From: Bacteroidota bacterium
GTDB taxonomy: Bacteria > Bacteroidota > Bacteroidia > Sphingobacteriales > Sphingobacteriaceae
DNA: 64,000 nt
Direction: 5' to 3'
Assembly: GCA_023450085.1 (NCBI GenBank)
Contig: JAEXHI010000024.1
Span: 310,001-374,000, forward strand
Shown here: positions 34,355-42,483 of the stretch, piece by piece
Numbering within the stretch: the first letter of the stretch is position 1
How the letters are laid out: every line of letters begins with the position of its first letter
Translations under genes and position numbers: made by a program
The notes under the pieces: model-generated
Seen by the model: the letters and a program-made list of their open reading frames with translations, nothing else
Database searches by the model: none
What the model was told of the DNA's origin: nothing

Positions 34355-35518
34355 ATGAAAATCATTCAAATATGTGCAGCTTATAAACCTGCATACATTT
34401 ATGGTGGACCAACTATGTCCGTATCTAAGTTATCGGAAGAGCTGGTTAAAGCTGGTGAAGATGTAATTGTTCTAGCTACTACCGCTAATGGTAAAGCAGA
34501 ATTAGATGTTCCCACAGGTATTGAACAGATTGTTGATGGCGTAAAGGTCTTTTATTTCAAAAGGCTAACTAAAGACCACACGCACTTCTCTCCTGCCCTT
34601 TTTAGCTTTCTACGTAAACTGATCATAGCAGAGAAAAAAGCGGGTCGCAAAAATGAGCTGATCATACACATTCATGCGTGGTGGAATTTAGTATCTATTT
34701 TTTCATGTTTAATCGCTAAAATGTATGGAATAAAAGTTGTTCTTTCTCCTAGAGGAATGCTAAATACTTATACGCTCAGTCATAAAAATTCATTGAGTAA
34801 AAGGTTTATCCATCAGCTATTGGGCAAATACCTACTGAAAGAGATAGCCTATCATGCCACGAGCAAGCAAGAACATAATGATATTTTTGCATTTACCAAT
34901 AAATCGCCCGAAACAATTCCCAATTTCATTCAGCTTCCAATACAACACGCTGTAGAAACTCAAGCAAATGAACAATATCAATTGCTTTTTCTCGGACGAA
35001 TCAATGAGATAAAAGGTCTAGAAAACTTGTTTTTAGCTTTAAGTTCACTGACCATTCATTGGTGCCTAACCATAGCAGGTGAAGGTGATTTAAATTATGT
35101 GAATCATCTAAAGCAGCTTGCAACACAAAAAAATATTGCAGAAAAAATCAAATGGGAAGGATATGTGAATAACACTCAAAAATTTGATTTACTTGCATCG
35201 GTTGATGCTTTGGTCCTACCCTCTTATAAAGAAAATTTTGCAAATGTAATTATAGAAGCATTAGCTGTAGGAACGTCTGTAATTGTAAGCAAGGAAGCTG
35301 GCGTAGCAGAATATGTAAAAGAAACCAATTTGGGATGGATTACCTCAAATAATCCCGAACAGCTAGCAGCAACTATTTTTCAATCTTTTAAAGATGTTCA
35401 AAAACGTACTCAAATTAGAGCCAGTGCACCAACAATAATTAAACAAGATTTTGACGAAACAGCACTGTCAAACAAGTACATCAACATGTACCAAAATCTC
35501 TTAAAAATCAATCCCTAG
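34355..35518 (+). CDS. Family-4 glycosyltransferase of the exosortase cassette
   Basis: A 387-residue GT-B enzyme. The N terminus MKIIQICAAYKPAYIYGGPTM contains the GGP acceptor loop, with HIHAWWNLVSIFS and LSPRGMLNTYTL following, and the donor half has LLFLGRINEIKGLENL and LVLPSYKENFANVIIEALAVG. It opens a plus-strand cassette with a GT2, an exosortase-like protein and a carbamoyltransferase. Exosortase-associated glycosyltransferases of this general type are known in Sphingobacteria, but membership in a named subfamily cannot be decided here. Confidence 0.85.
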   Translation: MKIIQICAAYKPAYIYGGPTMSVSKLSEELVKAGEDVIVLATTANGKAELDVPTGIEQIVDGVKVFYFKRLTKDHTHFSPALFSFLRKLIIAEKKAGRKNELIIHIHAWWNLVSIFSCLIAKMYGIKVVLSPRGMLNTYTLSHKNSLSKRFIHQLLGKYLLKEIAYHATSKQEHNDIFAFTNKSPETIPNFIQLPIQHAVETQANEQYQLLFLGRINEIKGLENLFLALSSLTIHWCLTIAGEGDLNYVNHLKQLATQKNIAEKIKWEGYVNNTQKFDLLASVDALVLPSYKENFANVIIEALAVGTSVIVSKEAGVAEYVKETNLGWITSNNPEQLAATIFQSFKDVQKRTQIRASAPTIIKQDFDETALSNKYINMYQNLLKINP

Positions 35519-35535
35519 GTTGCGGAAGATTACCC

Positions 35536-35543
35536 TATCTTTG
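35536..35543 (+). promoter_or_regulatory. Possible -7 promoter element before the GT2-exosortase pair
   Basis: TATCTTTG fits TAnnTTTG and lies 30 bp before the GT2 start. A TTG at 35520-35522 is only 13 nt upstream, short for a -33 element, so the call is weak. Confidence 0.3.
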
Positions 35544-35573
35544 GAAATCAATGGTGATTAGAGCCACGATTTA

Positions 35574-36440
35574 ATGAACCCAGCATTTAGTTTCATCATA
35601 TTAACTTTCAACGAAGAACAACACCTTCCTCGTTTGCTCAATTCTATTGCTCAATTAAATGCACCGATCTTTATATTGGATTCGGGAAGTACAGATGATA
35701 CTTTAAGAATTGCAGAAAGTTTCAGAGCCTTTGTGAAGTACCATCCTTTCGAAAATCATCCCAAACAATGGGATTATGCCCTTAAGGACTTTCAAGTACA
35801 AACTCCTTGGGTCATTGGGCTAGATGCCGATCAAATTGTAACTCCAGAGCTTCTCGAATTGCTCCTAAATTTCAACGAAGAAGCCTATAGCAATGTAGAG
35901 GGAATTTATTTTAACCGTAAGAATATTTTCAAAGGAAAGTGGATCAAATACGGTGGCTATTATCCAAAATACCAATTAAAAATGTTTCGCTACGGTATTG
36001 GTTATTCCGACCTTAACGAGAATATGGATCACCGATTTATCGTTACAGGAAATACCGTCATTTGGAAAAAAGGGCATATTATTGAAGAAAATCTCAAGGA
36101 AAACAAAATCCGTTTTTGGATAGAGAAACACAACAGATATAGTGATTTGGTGGCCAATGAGGAAATAGAACGAATGGAAAACTTACGCAAACAGACCATC
36201 AAACCAAAATTATTTGGAGATCCTTATCAACGTACAGCCTATCTAAAAAGCATGTGGTGGAAACTGCCCCGTTTTTTTCGGCCCTTTATTTATTTTACTT
36301 ACCGAATGACTTTTCAATTAGGTATTTTAGATGGAAGGACAGGCATCTTATTTCATTTCCTACAAGGATTTTGGTTCAGGCTGATTGTTGACGTTAAGAT
36401 TGCAGAAAAATTAAACCAGTCTAAAAATGAACAAGCTTAG
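35574..36440 (+). CDS. Family-2 glycosyltransferase, WaaE/KdtX-like
   Basis: A 288-residue GT-A enzyme similar in layout to the lipopolysaccharide core beta-glucosyltransferase WaaE group. It has FSFIILTFNEEQHLPRLL, ILDSGSTDDTLRIAE, NHPKQWDYAL and the metal site VIGLDADQIVT. The second half contains KYGGYYPKYQLKMFRYG and GNTVIWKKGHIIEE, also usual in the group. It overlaps the exosortase-like gene by 14 bp, so the two are translationally coupled, which suggests the glycosyltransferase and the protease act in one process. Confidence 0.85.
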   Translation: MNPAFSFIILTFNEEQHLPRLLNSIAQLNAPIFILDSGSTDDTLRIAESFRAFVKYHPFENHPKQWDYALKDFQVQTPWVIGLDADQIVTPELLELLLNFNEEAYSNVEGIYFNRKNIFKGKWIKYGGYYPKYQLKMFRYGIGYSDLNENMDHRFIVTGNTVIWKKGHIIEENLKENKIRFWIEKHNRYSDLVANEEIERMENLRKQTIKPKLFGDPYQRTAYLKSMWWKLPRFFRPFIYFTYRMTFQLGILDGRTGILFHFLQGFWFRLIVDVKIAEKLNQSKNEQA

Positions 36441-36999
36441 TCAGAATATTAAAAGCTTTTGGGCTGAACCTTATTTTCGCTTCATCATTTATTTCATTCT
36501 ACTGTATCTGCTATTCTACGGATTTAATACGGCTTATATTGGCATTACAGCAAAAGGTGGATTATACATACCGTTTCTAGACCAACACCTCAATTATATT
36601 AACTGGTGGCGTAATTTTACGATAGATAGTGCTGCTACGGTTTTACGTTGGATGGACTATATCGTTTATACCAATGACTATCAATTAAAAGTAATTGGCA
36701 GGCATGGCTTTACCATGGTATATACCTGTTTGGGTTATGGGATCATGAGTGTTTTCAGTGCTTTTGTCATTACTTTTCCTAACCATATCAAAGCTAGATA
36801 CGGCTTTTTAATATTTGGCTTAGTCCTCATCCAGTTATTAAATACATTAAGATTAGTCGTATTGTCCCTATATTGGGATAAAAGAAAACCACTACTCGCC
36901 ATTGATCACCACGACTTATTTAATATGGTGGTTTATGCAGTTTTAATACTATTGGTTTACGTATGGCTCAAATATGCAAACAAGTCTGGTAAACTCTAG
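36427..36999 (+). CDS. Exosortase-family membrane cysteine protease/transpeptidase
   Basis: A 190-residue membrane protein with about four to five hydrophobic segments. The exosortase catalytic triad is in order: Cys101 in MVYTCLGYGIMS, Arg142 in QLLNTLRLVVLS and His161/His162 in IDHHDLFNMVVYAV, each at the edge of a membrane helix. Exosortases cleave a C-terminal sorting signal (PEP-CTERM-like) and are thought to hand the protein to a surface anchor; they usually sit in exopolysaccharide loci. At 190 residues it belongs with the short Bacteroidota forms such as XrtF/XrtY, but the subfamily is not assigned. No protein with a matching C-terminal signal is visible in this window. Confidence 0.82.
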   Translation: MNKLSQNIKSFWAEPYFRFIIYFILLYLLFYGFNTAYIGITAKGGLYIPFLDQHLNYINWWRNFTIDSAATVLRWMDYIVYTNDYQLKVIGRHGFTMVYTCLGYGIMSVFSAFVITFPNHIKARYGFLIFGLVLIQLLNTLRLVVLSLYWDKRKPLLAIDHHDLFNMVVYAVLILLVYVWLKYANKSGKL

Positions 37000-37078
37000 C
37001 ATTTTACTCCTTTTTTAGCTATAAACATATTCGTTTTAGTTATATCTTCGCAATCAATTATTTAACCCACAAATCATT

Positions 37079-38803
37079 ATGTATATTTTAGGAATTAACG
37101 CCTATCACGGAGATTCGTCGGCCTGTATTTACAAAGATGGCCAGTTAATTGCTGCTTCAGAAGAAGAGCGTTTTAGACGAATAAAACATTGGGCAGGCTT
37201 TCCTATTGAAGCAATAAGATTTTGTTTACAGGAAGCTGAAATTAGCATAGAAGAAGTAGATCATATTGCTATCTCTAGAGACCCTAAAGCTAATCTCGGC
37301 AAAAAGGCCTTAACGGCTTTGAAAAATAGGTTAAATCTAAACAACATCATCAACAGAGTTAAAAACCTTAAAAAAGCAGCCTCTATTGAAGAAGAATTCA
37401 TCGAATATTTCAATTTAAAAGCCGGTGAATTAAAAGCAAAATTCCATAACGTAGAGCACCATAGAAGTCATTTAGCAAGCGCCTTTTTTGCTTCTCCTTA
37501 TGAAGAATCCGCGTTATTATCTATCGACGGTTTTGGCGATTTTACCAGTACCATGACAGGCATTGGCAAGGGGAACAAAATTGAAGTGCTGGAAACTGTT
37601 TCCTACCCCCACTCGATTGGTGTTTTTTACACCACCTTTACGCAATGGCTTGGCTTTCCACACTATGGCGACGAGTACAAAGTAATGGGTTTAGCTCCTT
37701 ACGGCCAGCCTATCCATTTAGAGCAGCTACGAAAAGTAATTAAGTTTAAGGATAACGGACTTTTTGAGCTAGACCTCAAATATTTTAACCACCCTACTAA
37801 AGGAGTTAATATGGTTTGGGAAGGCGGCATCCCAGCCATGGACAGTTTGTTCAGCGAAGCTTTGATTGATGAATTTGGCCCTGCAAGAAAAACCGATGAA
37901 CCTTTAACCCAAGACCATAAAGATTGGGCAACCTCTGTTCAGCGAATCACCGAAGAGTTGATTTATCATCTACTTACCCATCTACAACAAAAAACAGGCT
38001 TAGATGCCATTTGTATTGCAGGTGGTGTAGCCCAAAACTCTGTAGCAAACGGAAAAATTTTATTGAATACACCATTTAAAAAAGTATATATTCCACCCGC
38101 AGGACATGATGCAGGAACTTGTATAGGCGCTGCCTTATGGGTATACAACCAATTGCTAGATCAACCTAGAACCGATCCAATGCTTCATGGATATCTTGGC
38201 AGCCGTTTCAGTAATGAAAATATCGAAGAGCTACTTCAACAAAAAAACATTAGCTACCAAAAACTTGAGGGCGAAGCACTTTTCAGTAAAGTGACCAATT
38301 GCTTGATCAACTCTGGAGTGGTAGGCTGGTTTCAAGGTCGTGCAGAATTTGGTCCAAGAGCATTAGGTCATCGTTCTATCATTGCTGATCCTAGAAGAGA
38401 AGACGCAAAGGAAATTCTCAATGCCAAAATCAAAAGAAGAGAGTCATTCAGACCATTTGCCCCTTCGATTCTAAAACAACACATACCAGATTATTTCGAG
38501 CAGGTTGACGATGTTCCTTTTATGGAGAAAGTATTTCTCATCAAAGAAGAGCAACGCTCAAAAATCCCCGCCGTAACCCACGTTGATGGTACTGGCCGAT
38601 TACAAAGTGTGGAGCAAGAAATTGAGCCAAAATACTACGGACTGATCAATAATTTTTATGAGAAAACAGGCGTACCTATTTTATTGAATACTTCATTCAA
38701 CGAAAATGAACCCATTGTAAATACTCCTGAAGAAGCTCTAAATTGTTTCCTTCGCACAAAAATGGACATGTTAGTACTTGAAGATATTGTCATTGAAAGA
38801 TAG
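37079..38803 (+). CDS. Carbamoyltransferase (NodU/CmcH/TobZ family)
   Basis: A 574-residue enzyme that O-carbamoylates a sugar or other hydroxyl using carbamoyl phosphate and ATP. The N-terminal Kae1-like domain begins ILGINAYHGDSSACIYKDG with LIAASEEERFRRIKH and the metal-binding VEHHRSHLASAFFASP. CIAGGVAQNSVANGKI follows, and the C-terminal YrdC-like part is marked by GWFQGRAEFGPRALGHRSI. It is 79 bp downstream of the exosortase-like gene on the same strand. Carbamoylation of the glycan made by the neighbouring glycosyltransferases is likely. A bidirectional terminator follows. Confidence 0.92.
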   Translation: MYILGINAYHGDSSACIYKDGQLIAASEEERFRRIKHWAGFPIEAIRFCLQEAEISIEEVDHIAISRDPKANLGKKALTALKNRLNLNNIINRVKNLKKAASIEEEFIEYFNLKAGELKAKFHNVEHHRSHLASAFFASPYEESALLSIDGFGDFTSTMTGIGKGNKIEVLETVSYPHSIGVFYTTFTQWLGFPHYGDEYKVMGLAPYGQPIHLEQLRKVIKFKDNGLFELDLKYFNHPTKGVNMVWEGGIPAMDSLFSEALIDEFGPARKTDEPLTQDHKDWATSVQRITEELIYHLLTHLQQKTGLDAICIAGGVAQNSVANGKILLNTPFKKVYIPPAGHDAGTCIGAALWVYNQLLDQPRTDPMLHGYLGSRFSNENIEELLQQKNISYQKLEGEALFSKVTNCLINSGVVGWFQGRAEFGPRALGHRSIIADPRREDAKEILNAKIKRRESFRPFAPSILKQHIPDYFEQVDDVPFMEKVFLIKEEQRSKIPAVTHVDGTGRLQSVEQEIEPKYYGLINNFYEKTGVPILLNTSFNENEPIVNTPEEALNCFLRTKMDMLVLEDIVIER

Positions 38804-38820
38804 CCAGCGTTAACTTACAT

Positions 38821-38860
38821 ATAAGCAAAAAGCCCCGCATGTGCGAGGCTTTTTGCTTAT
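38821..38860 (+). terminator. Bidirectional terminator between carbamoyltransferase and obgE
   Basis: An inverted repeat spans the whole 40 bp: ATAAGCAAAAAGCC...GGCTTTTTGCTTAT with a C/A mismatch, CGC/GCG pairs and a 4-nt loop. A-rich and T-rich arms on both sides make it work for the plus-strand carbamoyltransferase gene and the minus-strand obgE gene. Confidence 0.88.
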
Positions 38861-38881
38861 ATACTGAATGATATTTAAAAT

Positions 38882-39892
38882 CTACTCATTTTCAACAGGA
38901 GCATTAATCACTTTCCACAGCATATCTTTCAATTCAACCAAACCCTGTTGGGCTACCGAAGAAATAAAGATATGTGGTATTTGAGGCAATTCCTTTTCCA
39001 TTTCCGCTTTTAACTCCTCATCAAGCATATCCGATTTGGTTATGGCTAATAAGTGAGGTTTCTGCATCAACTCCGGATTAAACTCCCTTAATTCGTTCTT
39101 CAATATTTCGTACTCTTCCAAAATAGTCCTACTAGTATCAGCTGGAACCATGAATAACAATACAGAGTTACGCTCAATATGCCTTAAGAACCTAAATCCA
39201 AGCCCTTTGCCTTTAGATGCTCCTTCGATAATCCCAGGAATATCAGCCATAATAAAGGACTTCGAATCGCGATAAGAGACAATTCCCAAATTAGGCACCA
39301 AGGTAGTAAAGGCATAATCTGCAATCTCGGGCTTAGCAGCCGACAATACCGAAAGCAAGGTAGACTTTCCTGCATTAGGGAAACCAACCAAACCTACATC
39401 AGCCAATACTTTCAACTCTAGTACTACCCATTCTTCTTTTCCTGCTTCACCTGGCTGTGCAAAACGTGGCGTTTGTAAAGTAGCAGATTTAAAATGGGCG
39501 TTACCCAAACCTCCACGGCCAGCTGCTGTTAAAATCTTAGTTTCCCCGTCTTCTGTAATTTCAAAAAGCACTTCTCCTGTCTCCGCATTACGAGCAATGG
39601 TACCCAACGGAACTTCTAGAATCTCATCCTTACCTTGTTTGCCAAATTTATGTCCGCTACCGCCAGCTCCGCCATCTTCGGCAATAATGTGCTTACGATA
39701 TTTTAAATGTAGCAAAGTCCAGAATTGAGTATTACCCTTTAAGATAATATGCCCGCCACGGCCACCATCGCCACCATCAGGACCACCTGTAGCAGTATGC
39801 TTATCACGATGCAAATGCGCCGAACCTGCTCCCCCTTTTCCTGAGCGACAACAGATTTTTACATAATCAACAAAATTGGAACCTTGAGACAT
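38882..39892 (-). CDS. obgE: GTPase Obg/CgtA
   Basis: This essential GTPase binds the large ribosomal subunit and links growth to nucleotide status. It has 336 residues. The glycine-rich Obg fold occupies residues about 1-160 (GGPDGGDGGRGGHIIL, AAGRGGLGNAHF), followed by the G domain with G1 GFPNAGKST at 170-178, switch ADIPGIIEGASKGKGLG and the NKxD variant ITKSD. The C-terminal OCT extension of some Obg proteins is absent, which is normal for Bacteroidota. It lies 219 bp downstream of adk on the same strand, with the adk terminator between them. Confidence 0.95.
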   Translation of the reverse strand: MSQGSNFVDYVKICCRSGKGGAGSAHLHRDKHTATGGPDGGDGGRGGHIILKGNTQFWTLLHLKYRKHIIAEDGGAGGSGHKFGKQGKDEILEVPLGTIARNAETGEVLFEITEDGETKILTAAGRGGLGNAHFKSATLQTPRFAQPGEAGKEEWVVLELKVLADVGLVGFPNAGKSTLLSVLSAAKPEIADYAFTTLVPNLGIVSYRDSKSFIMADIPGIIEGASKGKGLGFRFLRHIERNSVLLFMVPADTSRTILEEYEILKNELREFNPELMQKPHLLAITKSDMLDEELKAEMEKELPQIPHIFISSVAQQGLVELKDMLWKVINAPVENE

Positions 39893-40020
39893 GGAGATTT
39901 ACGATTTTTGATTTACGAATTACGATTGCTAAATAGCTAAATTGCTTTTCACAACACTTAACGTATTAAGATTGTTTAGACGCCTAGTTAGCATTTAATT
40001 TTTCATTTAGCGATTAAACT

Positions 40021-40066
40021 AAAAAACAAACATCCGCAAAAATAACTAATGTATTTTATACGGATG
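40021..40066 (-). terminator. Intrinsic terminator after adk
   Basis: On the minus strand CATCCG and CGGATG form the outer stem with an inner AAAATA/TATTTT stem, followed by TTTGTTTTTT (plus-strand 40021-40030). It lies about 45 bp past the adk stop. Just before it is a 14-bp direct repeat built on AATTAGCTAATTAT (40077-40106). Confidence 0.6.
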
Positions 40067-40111
40067 CTTTATTCTTGATTAGCTAATTATGGAATTAGCT
40101 AATTATTAAAT

Positions 40112-40681
40112 TTAATATTGGTCAATTACCTCACAAAGGCTATTGAAAATCACTTCAATTTCGCCAATACCATTTACCTTTATCAATTTATCTTGACCTT
40201 GGTAATAAGGCAATACATGAATAGTTTTGTTAAAATACTCGTCGATACGTTTTTTTAACTTTTCAGCATCATCATCAGGCCTTCCACTAATTTTATGACG
40301 TTCTGCAATACGACGGGTCAATTCATCTTGATCTACATCTAAAGCAATTACACCATTAATTTTTTCTCCCTTAGCGATTAAAAATTTATCCAATTCCTCT
40401 GCTTGAGGAACTGTACGAGGAAAACCGTCGAAAATAAATCCCTTTGCATCAGGATTTTTATCTACTTCCTCTTCCAACATTGCAATAGTAATGCTATCTG
40501 GCACTAATTCGCCGTCAGCAATTAATTTGCTTACCTGTTGTCCTAGTGGACTTTGGTTTTTAATGTGGGCTCTGAATAAATCGCCTGTTGAAATGTGTAC
40601 TAACTGATATTTATCAATTAACTTTTGAGATTGGGTGCCTTTGCCTGCACCTGGAGGGCCAAAAAGAACTAAATTTAGCAT
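40112..40681 (-). CDS. adk: Adenylate kinase (short type)
   Basis: Adenylate kinase interconverts ATP + AMP and 2 ADP in the cytoplasm. The P-loop is GPPGAGKGTQ at residues 8-17, the AMP-binding part STGDLFRAHI and GFPRTVPQAEELD, and the LID region is the short RHKISGRPDDDAEKLKKRIDEYF without zinc cysteines, so this is the short-lid form of 189 residues. A TTG one codon before the ATG is open; the ATG at 40681 is preferred. An upstream TATATTTG on the minus strand (40766-40773) is a possible -7 element. Confidence 0.96.
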   Translation of the reverse strand: MLNLVLFGPPGAGKGTQSQKLIDKYQLVHISTGDLFRAHIKNQSPLGQQVSKLIADGELVPDSITIAMLEEEVDKNPDAKGFIFDGFPRTVPQAEELDKFLIAKGEKINGVIALDVDQDELTRRIAERHKISGRPDDDAEKLKKRIDEYFNKTIHVLPYYQGQDKLIKVNGIGEIEVIFNSLCEVIDQY

Positions 40682-40968
40682 CAAATTAAGTTAACTACGC
40701 TCCTAAAAGGAAATCTATTTATTGTATTGAAGTGGCTCATCTTAAGCCATTTCTTTATGAGGTTGCAAATATATAAATATATATTAGCTCCACGGCCATT
40801 TTTTTCAATTTTTGGCTCTTTTCCTTTAAAAAGTGTCAATCAAAACCTTTATGTTTTAATCTCAATCGCAACCAGTTACCTAACCAATTCATATCAACAT
40901 AAATCAACTGTCCTGCAAAACAAAAACACAAAAAACACCAATAACAAACTAATTATAGCACAATTAAA

Positions 40969-42435
40969 CTAAAATCCTGCTTTTTTCAACCGATAAACCT
41001 TGTTGCCATTTTCATACATCATTAACTCTGAAATTTTTCCATGAGCGTCCCTTACAAACCTAAAACTCAAGTTATCTGGTTTTTCCGTAATTCTAAAAGT
41101 ACCATCTGCCAAACCATACAATTTAAACTTCCTTGAATTCCCCTTTTTTTCAAAATAAAGCTGACTCTTTATCAAAGAGATCACTAAGGCACCTTCTCCC
41201 AACAACTGATAATTCCCAATATACTCCTCCGGATTATTAAGCTCAACAGGATAAAAGCTTTGCATTATTGGCCATTGATAAGCATTTGCTATACTTCTTA
41301 TCACATCTAAAGCCAACCATTCCCCTCCATCAGAATTAGTGAGCACCACCGCTCCCTGCCCAGTTTCAGTAACCCCAAAAAGCACTCCGGTATATCCAGC
41401 ATTATTTCCAGCATGCCAATAGCCCAAAACTTCATTCGATCCTTTTAAAGGAATACCCAAACCCATCGAATTAATTTGAGGAACCAACACCTGCTTCCAA
41501 AGCGAAGAATCCAAAGGTATATTGATCTTTCCATCATGAATTTGCTGTAGGCCTATGATTAAACGGGCTAAATCACTAGCGGTTGTCCAAGGCCCTGCTG
41601 CCGCCATTTCTGGATATATTTTATACTTGAGCTTTTTCTGTGTTTTTCCATTACTGTAATGTCCCCTCGCCACACTTAGCTTCATCTCTACATCTGGTTG
41701 ATAACAATAAGTGGTGTGTGATAAGCCCATCGGCAGCAAAACCACCTTTTTAACATATTCAGCAAACCCCACACCTATTACATCCTCAATTAACTGCTGG
41801 ATAATTAAAAAGCTAGCGCCCGAGTATCTCTCTACCTTGCCAGGCACCGTCATTACGACTAACTTCTTTTTGATATTGGCAGGTCCCTCTCCATTTAACA
41901 TTTGCAATAAAGTAGGTAATGTATTACCAGGTTCATAGCCTTCAAAACCATAATCATCGGCAAAACCTGCAGAATGAGAAAGTAATGCACGTAGCGTTAC
42001 TTTGTGTTGTGCCGTAAATTCATTTTCTGGAATTTTCCAGCTTTTTAATTTTTGGTTAACATCTTCATCCAAATCTATTTTACGTTCTTTCACCAAATGC
42101 AAGGCAGCTATAGTAGTAATTACTTTACCTATCGAGGCGCATTGAAATAAAGTAGCAGTATCTACTTTTTGAGAAGGAAGATTCACATCAACCACCCCGT
42201 AACCTTTGGCCCAAGCTAACTTACCACTATCAATAACTGCTATACTTAAACCATTTACCTTTCTCCACTGCATCTGGTCTTTTAAACTTCTACCAGACAT
42301 ATTCTTCTGAACTATTATTTGATCATAAAAACCATGCTCTACCTCGGAGATTTTTTGAGCGACATTAGAAGATTGCGCCTTACACCAACCCAAAGCGGCA
42401 AACAACAAACAAATAATTAATATGTGCGATTTCAT
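40969..42435 (-). CDS. Exported serine hydrolase of the beta-lactamase/penicillin-binding-protein-like family
   Basis: A 488-residue protein with a signal peptide (MKSHILIICLLFAALGWCKA, cleaved near residue 20). The class C-like active site is S101-I-G-K104 in FQCASIGKVIT; RYSGASFLI near residue 205 is in the position of the Tyr motif, and WHAGNNAGYTG near residue 345 replaces the KTG box. Members include esterases, D-aminopeptidases and true beta-lactamases, and substrate cannot be told. A C-terminal beta-rich domain of about 100 residues follows. It lies 48 bp downstream of a membrane-bound AraC-type regulator on the same strand, so the two are probably expressed together. Confidence 0.85.
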   Translation of the reverse strand: MKSHILIICLLFAALGWCKAQSSNVAQKISEVEHGFYDQIIVQKNMSGRSLKDQMQWRKVNGLSIAVIDSGKLAWAKGYGVVDVNLPSQKVDTATLFQCASIGKVITTIAALHLVKERKIDLDEDVNQKLKSWKIPENEFTAQHKVTLRALLSHSAGFADDYGFEGYEPGNTLPTLLQMLNGEGPANIKKKLVVMTVPGKVERYSGASFLIIQQLIEDVIGVGFAEYVKKVVLLPMGLSHTTYCYQPDVEMKLSVARGHYSNGKTQKKLKYKIYPEMAAAGPWTTASDLARLIIGLQQIHDGKINIPLDSSLWKQVLVPQINSMGLGIPLKGSNEVLGYWHAGNNAGYTGVLFGVTETGQGAVVLTNSDGGEWLALDVIRSIANAYQWPIMQSFYPVELNNPEEYIGNYQLLGEGALVISLIKSQLYFEKKGNSRKFKLYGLADGTFRITEKPDNLSFRFVRDAHGKISELMMYENGNKVYRLKKAGF

Positions 42436-42483
42436 TCGACAAAAGTGTGGTTTTGAGACAAAGCTTAGGGCTTTTAACTATAC

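Noticed and set aside
34355..38803. Continuation of the main polysaccharide operon
   Set aside because: Oligopeptidase and permease genes with their own promoters and a terminator-like hairpin separate it, and its composition is less A+T-rich.
40727..40972. Small plus-strand frame between adk and the serine hydrolase
   Set aside because: Its product is low-complexity, it overlaps the probable adk promoter, and it has no homology-like motif or suitable context.
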